Assembly (NCBI GenBank): GCA_945897315.1
Contig: CAMDFF010000006.1
Location: forward strand, 1 to 60,062
From: a candidate division TM6 bacterium UASB124
GTDB taxonomy: Bacteria > Babelota > Babeliae > Babelales > RVW-14
Length of the DNA: 60,062 nt
Reading direction: 5' to 3'
In this document: piece after piece, positions 56,288 through 60,062 of the stretch
How positions within the stretch are numbered: the stretch's first letter is position 1
Layout of the letters: each line of letters begins with the position of its first letter
Translations under genes and position numbers: made by a program
Notes under the pieces: model-generated
The model's input: only the letters and a program-made list of their open reading frames with translations
What the model was told of the DNA's origin: nothing
The model's database searches: none

Positions 56288-58234
56288 TTATGACCCCAAG
56301 GATTCACGAACAGACCCTTTACCAAAGCCTCCCCATTCCAGAGGTCTTGCAGCTGGCATATATTTTGTTCCTACAGGAAAGCGATAAGCATGCTCCAGAA
56401 AAAGGCCTGCTTCTGCTTTTTTCTCACCCCATTCAACACACGTTGGTATAGTTCCATCGGATGCAGCGCATTGTAATGCAGCGCATGCGGCAGAAGCTAC
56501 TCGCGCATTAAGTAGTTCCCGAGAGTAGCCATTATATCGTACATATTTTTGATGCCTGGTTACACTTACTAGCATCCTTAAATCACTGGCAAATAATGCC
56601 TCTGATTCCTTGCGTGTATCAGGATCCTCAGAATGCATAGCTTTTTTTCTAGTACCCCACTCATCCATCACGTGGTTTTTATACAAGTCAGCTTCAAGCA
56701 TCCAAATGCGAGCATTGTTAAAATTACCGCCTATTGTAAGCGCAAACACACACTCAGAAACAAGCTGCCGCGCTTCTGTCGCGTTTGTCATTGTAAAACA
56801 GTTTGGCGCGTCTACCAATGTAATGCCTTGTTTAAAGAAATCAGTCGGCTGTATCCCTGTAAATTTTTCGTGCACACGCCATGAGACAGGGGTGTCTTCA
56901 CCCTCTTGTAGCACTTTGCAAGGTGCACCTTGATCCTGATGACCACGCATCAACATAAAAAGATTATTACGGTGCAGCAGCTTGGTAATGTCATCACGAT
57001 GCATGATGTAGCTATGAGAACCACGCTTAGGATTATGTGTCCATTCTATGCCACTCAGACCTTCCAAATCACTACCTGCTAGTAACCTTTGAGTAGCTGA
57101 CACACAGGAAACATCATTCCACTCGTAGTGATATCCCACCTGTGGCTCGCGATAAGAAATTGCTTCGTACTGTTTCTCTGCTGAGCACAATAAGCTTCGT
57201 GGGTCATGATGAGGAGCGATGCCACCATGGGAGCACTGCATAAATCGCATTTTTTCAGCCCCCTCATCATAGAAACCTAAGAATAGCGCACTGGGCAGTG
57301 TTGTGCAAAAGTCAGCATATCTAATCATATATTCACTAAAAAAAATTCCATATTTCTCTTTGACCTCTTGCTCAAATCCATATTTTTGTACCATGCTCTT
57401 GTTTTCATGATTACCCCGAACCATATGCACATTGCCCCAGTTTTTATTTTTAAGCCGCAAAACAGTGTAAACAGTTTCTACCCCCTGTAGGCCACGGTCA
57501 GTCAAATCACCTAAAAACACCATGTGAACATTGTCAGCAAAAGAGAAATCATCATTCAGATAGCCCATTTGTTGCATCAATAGCAAATTTCGCAGCAATG
57601 CGTGAACACTGCCATGAATATCCCCCATAAAAAAAACTGTTTGCGCAGGGGCACGATTTTGTCTGATAATTTTTTTCTCTACGAATGCTTCTGTACGTTT
57701 ATCGTAATCATGAGTCCCGGACGCAAAAAATTGCGTTGTCCTGTTATCAAGCCACTTATTACAATTATCGTGATCTAAGCGTGCTTGACGGATATAGGTA
57801 TCAAACTCTTTCCATAGGCATTTTAGCAAAATCACCGCGCCCTTAAACGCAAACTCATCTGAAAGGTTATTTTCCATGTACTTATTGACATCGCCGCTCG
57901 CAGAAGAAAAAATTGCTTCTTGTTTACTTTTAAAAATACTGTCCGCAAGCGAATGTAGCGTTGCTACTTGTGCCTCAGTAAATACCTCGCTAGAAGCTAC
58001 AGGTGTTGCTAGAGCGGGCGACGTAGCAAACCCATCATCGTCTTCACCCGCAGTATCAAAAAAATCTGTAACTGATTGAGGCGATAAGCGAATAGCTGAA
58101 GGCCGTGCCACACATGATGGGCCACCGCCGGCACCACCAAAGGCTGAAGGAGCAGAAGCTGATAATGGCCAGCAGAATGATAAAGACAGCGCTACAAACA
58201 GCAGCCGATTAAATATTTCTTTACTGTGAAACAT
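56288..58234 (-). CDS. Exported PPP-family (calcineurin-like) phosphatase
   Basis: 648 residues. The signal peptide ends LSASAPSAFGG. The three metal-site motifs of PPP Ser/Thr phosphatases are present in order: GDIHG 204-208, GDLTDRG 242-248, GNHE 274-277, with CSHGGI later for a fourth. The N-terminal 190 residues are helical, and the C-terminal 230 are unknown. Probably dephosphorylates proteins outside the bacterium, which is an inference from the leader. AAGGAG precedes the ATG. A 112-bp piece of the gene (57797-57908) is repeated exactly at the right window edge. Confidence 0.85.
   Translation of the reverse strand: MFHSKEIFNRLLFVALSLSFCWPLSASAPSAFGGAGGGPSCVARPSAIRLSPQSVTDFFDTAGEDDDGFATSPALATPVASSEVFTEAQVATLHSLADSIFKSKQEAIFSSASGDVNKYMENNLSDEFAFKGAVILLKCLWKEFDTYIRQARLDHDNCNKWLDNRTTQFFASGTHDYDKRTEAFVEKKIIRQNRAPAQTVFFMGDIHGSVHALLRNLLLMQQMGYLNDDFSFADNVHMVFLGDLTDRGLQGVETVYTVLRLKNKNWGNVHMVRGNHENKSMVQKYGFEQEVKEKYGIFFSEYMIRYADFCTTLPSALFLGFYDEGAEKMRFMQCSHGGIAPHHDPRSLLCSAEKQYEAISYREPQVGYHYEWNDVSCVSATQRLLAGSDLEGLSGIEWTHNPKRGSHSYIMHRDDITKLLHRNNLFMLMRGHQDQGAPCKVLQEGEDTPVSWRVHEKFTGIQPTDFFKQGITLVDAPNCFTMTNATEARQLVSECVFALTIGGNFNNARIWMLEADLYKNHVMDEWGTRKKAMHSEDPDTRKESEALFASDLRMLVSVTRHQKYVRYNGYSRELLNARVASAACAALQCAASDGTIPTCVEWGEKKAEAGLFLEHAYRFPVGTKYMPAARPLEWGGFGKGSVRESLGS
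57797..57908. repeat. 112-bp segment repeated at the window edge (original copy)
   Basis: Identical to 59951-60062 in the same orientation. Lies inside the phosphatase gene, about codons 109-146. Confidence 0.95.
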
Positions 58235-58616
58235 GAAAAACTCCTTGTTTTTATAGACTACAGACCAAGACCATCATGATATTGTTATCACAATTGTAAT
58301 TGTTTTTACATGCCAAAAACAATATTTTATCCAAATCAATAATTTTTCTTTTAGATCAGCTATGTGAAAAATACCACCCCATGCTCAGGGCACACAGAAA
58401 TAACCTTACCACATGCAATTCCCAGCTATACCCATACCACAAGCCGTACAGATCATGATTTTCAGGACACAGTAAAGTCACAAAAAAAACCTGCTTAAAC
58501 CCACGGTCCTAGAGCACAAATCTCATTCTTTTATAAAAAGCATGCTTCTACTTCCCCAAAACGTGTATCATGATTTTTAGTAGGGAAAAAGTTTTTTGTT
58601 TCATGAAAGGATTATG
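58235..58616. other. Intergenic region between divergent exported-protein genes
   Basis: About 380 bp, AT-rich, with no gene. It separates the phosphatase (minus) and the Ala/Glu-rich protein (plus) and must hold both promoters. No further structure seen. Confidence 0.5.
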
Positions 58617-59267
58617 ATGAGAAAATTATATGTTTTAACCGCGTTGCTCGCGCTCAGCGCCCTTGTGCCATCGATGGTACAAGCGAATAGAAGTAAAATG
58701 CCTCAACCACAAACAGCAGCAAAAGCAAGAACAGCAGCAGAAGAAGCAGCAGCAGAAGAAGCAGCAGCAAGAGAAGCAGCAGTAAGAGCAAGAGCAGCAG
58801 CAGCAATACGGAGGACCTATAGAGGCAAACAGAAAGCTAAGAAAGAAGCAGAAATAGTAAGAGCAGTAGAAGAAGGACGATCCAAAATCCAAAGAGCAGT
58901 AGAAGAAGGACGATCCAAAATCCAAAGAGCACAGCAAGCCGCTGTAATCCAAAGACTCAACCGGATGATTGATCCAACAGAAGCCCTCGAGGTTTTCAGT
59001 CATGATGCACCTACTGGAGCTATAACGCCTAGCGCACAGGATCAAAAAGCAGCAGAAGAAGCAAAAGAAGCAAAAGAAGCTGAAGAAGCTGCAACCGAAT
59101 TAATAGAAGCGGGTCCGCAAAATCTGTCGGAAAGCAGGGCACGCGTCAAAATTCTTACATCGATGCGTTATCCCTCAAGTGCACAGGTTCAAAAAGCAGT
59201 AAGAGAAGCAGCAGCAGCAAGAGCAGAAGAAGCAAAAAAAAGACTCATAGAAGGGCTTGATCTTTAA
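58617..59267 (+). CDS. Exported Ala/Glu/Arg-rich helical protein with IQ-like motif
   Basis: 216 residues from ATG 58617 (AAAGG 6 nt upstream; ATG 58614 is adjacent). The signal peptide ends MVQANRSK. The mature part is one long charged helix with EEAAAEEAAAREA runs. AIRRTYRGKQK (about 63-73) resembles the calmodulin-binding IQ motif, with Arg in place of Gln. An 11-residue unit RAVEEGRSKIQ is exactly duplicated (33-bp DNA repeat, 58860-58892 and 58893-58925). Function unknown; a host cytoskeleton- or calmodulin-directed role is speculative. Confidence 0.65.
   Translation: MRKLYVLTALLALSALVPSMVQANRSKMPQPQTAAKARTAAEEAAAEEAAAREAAVRARAAAAIRRTYRGKQKAKKEAEIVRAVEEGRSKIQRAVEEGRSKIQRAQQAAVIQRLNRMIDPTEALEVFSHDAPTGAITPSAQDQKAAEEAKEAKEAEEAATELIEAGPQNLSESRARVKILTSMRYPSSAQVQKAVREAAAARAEEAKKRLIEGLDL
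58860..58925 (+). repeat. 33-bp tandem duplication within the helical protein gene
   Basis: Two exact copies in frame, adding one 11-residue unit. Identity at DNA level points to recent duplication. Confidence 0.9.
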
Positions 59268-59284
59268 TCGATCATCGGGCAGGA

Positions 59285-59311
59285 GGGGTTGGCATGTGCC
59301 AGCCCCTTTTT
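59285..59311 (+). terminator. Rho-independent terminator
   Basis: A 10-bp stem (59285-59294 with 59297-59306, one wobble) with a 2-nt gap is followed by T5. Ends the gene at 58617-59267. Confidence 0.8.
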
Positions 59312-59388
59312 CACGTGCGCGCGACATGCGCAGTATAATGAGCCCCAAAAACTAGACAGCTAGACTTGAGAATTTAGGAGGTCCTAAG

Positions 59389-59694
59389 ATGGTACATGTT
59401 CAATTAACAAATAAAGGATTACTCATGAATAAAAGTTATAGCGATGCATTCAAGCTAAAAGTTTCATTGGCTCCATTAAAAGGTGATAAAACAATACCTC
59501 AGTTATGCAGTGAATATGAGGTTGCATCAAGCCAAATTTACGCATGGAAAAAGCAACTTGAGGAGCACGGGGTAAAGATTTTTGCTGATAACCGCAAGGC
59601 AGATAAGCAATCAGCTGAAATAGATAAACTGTATCGAATCATTGGCAAAATTACCGCCGAACGCGATTTTTTATCAACAGCGCTCAATCGCTAA
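59389..59694 (+). CDS. IS3-family transposase OrfA
   Basis: 101 residues. DNA-binding helix-turn-helix of the IS3/IS911 OrfA type (YSDAFKLKVSLAPLKG...LCSEYEVASSQIYAWKKQL) followed by a leucine-zipper-like helix. AGGAGG precedes ATG 59389; ATG 59425 is a possible alternative. Near its end a slippery heptamer T TTT TTA (59667-59673) sits in the zero frame; slipping -1 enters orfB, the standard IS3 expression strategy. Confidence 0.88.
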   Translation: MVHVQLTNKGLLMNKSYSDAFKLKVSLAPLKGDKTIPQLCSEYEVASSQIYAWKKQLEEHGVKIFADNRKADKQSAEIDKLYRIIGKITAERDFLSTALNR

Positions 59695-59950
59695 CAAATC
59701 AACAACGAATTTTATTGATTGAGCGCGAACATCAAAAATTATCAATAGTTACACAATGCAAGCTGTTAAAAATCAACCGAAGCACTCTCTATTACGAGCA
59801 AAAACCAGCTCGACCTGATGATGCCATTATTCTTCAGCGAATAACAAATATCTATGAAGAGATACCATTTTTTGGATACAGACGCTTGCTTTCAGGCCCT
59901 TGAGATGGCTTTGAAGCTAGCAAAGCCTGAGATAATTAACAGCGATCAAG
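59673..59950 (+). pseudogene. IS3-family transposase OrfB, internally deleted
   Basis: After the -1 shift the frame reads through ILLIEREHQ, the HTH_21-like part (KLLKINRSTLYYEQ) and EEIPFFGYRRLLS, then stops. In the next frame the end of the catalytic region resumes as ALEMALKLAKPEIINSDQG, so most of the DDE core, including the first Asp, is gone with a frameshift. The element then breaks into the phosphatase copy. Confidence 0.8.
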
Positions 59951-60062
59951 GGTATCAAACTCTTTCCATAGGCATTTTAGCAAAATCACCGCGCCCTTAA
60001 ACGCAAACTCATCTGAAAGGTTATTTTCCATGTACTTATTGACATCGCCGCTCGCAGAAGAA
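59951..60062. repeat. 112-bp exact copy of phosphatase-gene DNA at the window edge
   Basis: Identical to 57797-57908, same orientation, and continues to the last base of the window. The join to the IS remnant falls at a short shared sequence (GGTATCAA), which fits microhomology recombination or an assembly join. Confidence 0.95.

Larger units (their letters stand above)
59339..59950 (+). mobile_element. Truncated IS3-family insertion sequence
   Basis: The left end TGAGCCCCAAAAACTAGACAG (59339-59359, written in part) has the TG...CCCC-AAAA form of IS3-family inverted repeats. orfA and the start of orfB follow. orfB is internally deleted at about 59898, and the element breaks off at 59950 into unrelated DNA. 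No right inverted repeat is present. Inactive. Confidence 0.8.

Noticed and set aside
58720-58810. AGCAGC-type triplet runs as a CRISPR or microsatellite array
   Set aside because: They are codon-level Ala/Glu runs within an open reading frame, without spacers.

Overview
The window looks like chromosomal DNA of a host-dependent bacterium of the Candidatus Dependentiae (TM6/Babeliae) type. This is an inference from gene content, not from a marker-gene search. The housekeeping genes are clearly bacterial (ileS, dnaB, dnaN, recF, recA, ruvC, rplI, infC-rpmI-rplT, dnaK, rny). They alternate with many exported proteins carrying eukaryote-like modules: ankyrin repeats, RING-H2 fingers, an F-box with leucine-rich repeats, a PPP-type phosphatase and a possible papain/Josephin-like cysteine protease. 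No tRNA, rRNA or CRISPR array was recognised.

Layout. 1-240: remnant resembling an insertion-sequence end. 0.27-7.4 kb: an exported PEP-synthase-like protein, then ileS. 7.5-11.3 kb: two exported proteins with nearly identical leaders, then an F-box/LRR protein. 11.4-14.0 kb: a minus-strand operon of two exported low-complexity proteins plus a 35-residue membrane peptide. 14.0-15.3 kb: a pseudopilin operon. 15.3-17.9 kb: a DUF4143 ATPase gene that appears to have been inserted at the 5' end of lnt, leaving a 28-bp direct repeat and a decapitated lnt fragment. 17.9-20.4 kb: rplI-dnaB-ruvC. 20.4-28.6 kb: an accessory block with an AAA/PD-(D/E)XK protein, a RING-ankyrin protein, a tandem family of three exported paralogues and a small exported protein. 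29.0-31.3 kb: recF-dnaN. 31.4-34.1 kb: a second RING-ankyrin protein coupled to a Cys-rich lipoprotein. 34.2-38.5 kb: xerC/D, proS and the possible cysteine protease. 38.8-50.5 kb: a housekeeping stretch (gmk; a long minus-strand run ppiD-recA-infC-rpmI-rplT-zapB-like-zapA-rny-ymdB-lptF/G-eamA; miaA; carD). 50.6-53.3 kb: an exported protein and a flippase. 53.5-54.0 kb: a compositionally alien tract (poly-pyrimidine, then GC-rich inverted repeat). 54.1-56.2 kb: dnaK. 56.3-60.1 kb: exported PPP phosphatase, an exported Ala/Glu-rich helical protein, and a truncated IS3-family element whose deleted orfB runs directly into an exact 112-bp copy of the phosphatase gene at the window edge.

How it fits together. 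Exported proteins share a signal-peptide end of the form A-S-(A/G)-x-P, often ASAPA, and two others share DAAK-R. Two RING-ankyrin proteins, an F-box/LRR protein, a possible deubiquitinase-like protease and a PPP phosphatase would together form a secreted toolkit for host ubiquitin and phosphorylation signalling. The pseudopilins may belong to the envelope machinery involved in export or attachment. I regard this exported repertoire, and the leader motif that unites it, as the most likely undescribed system here.
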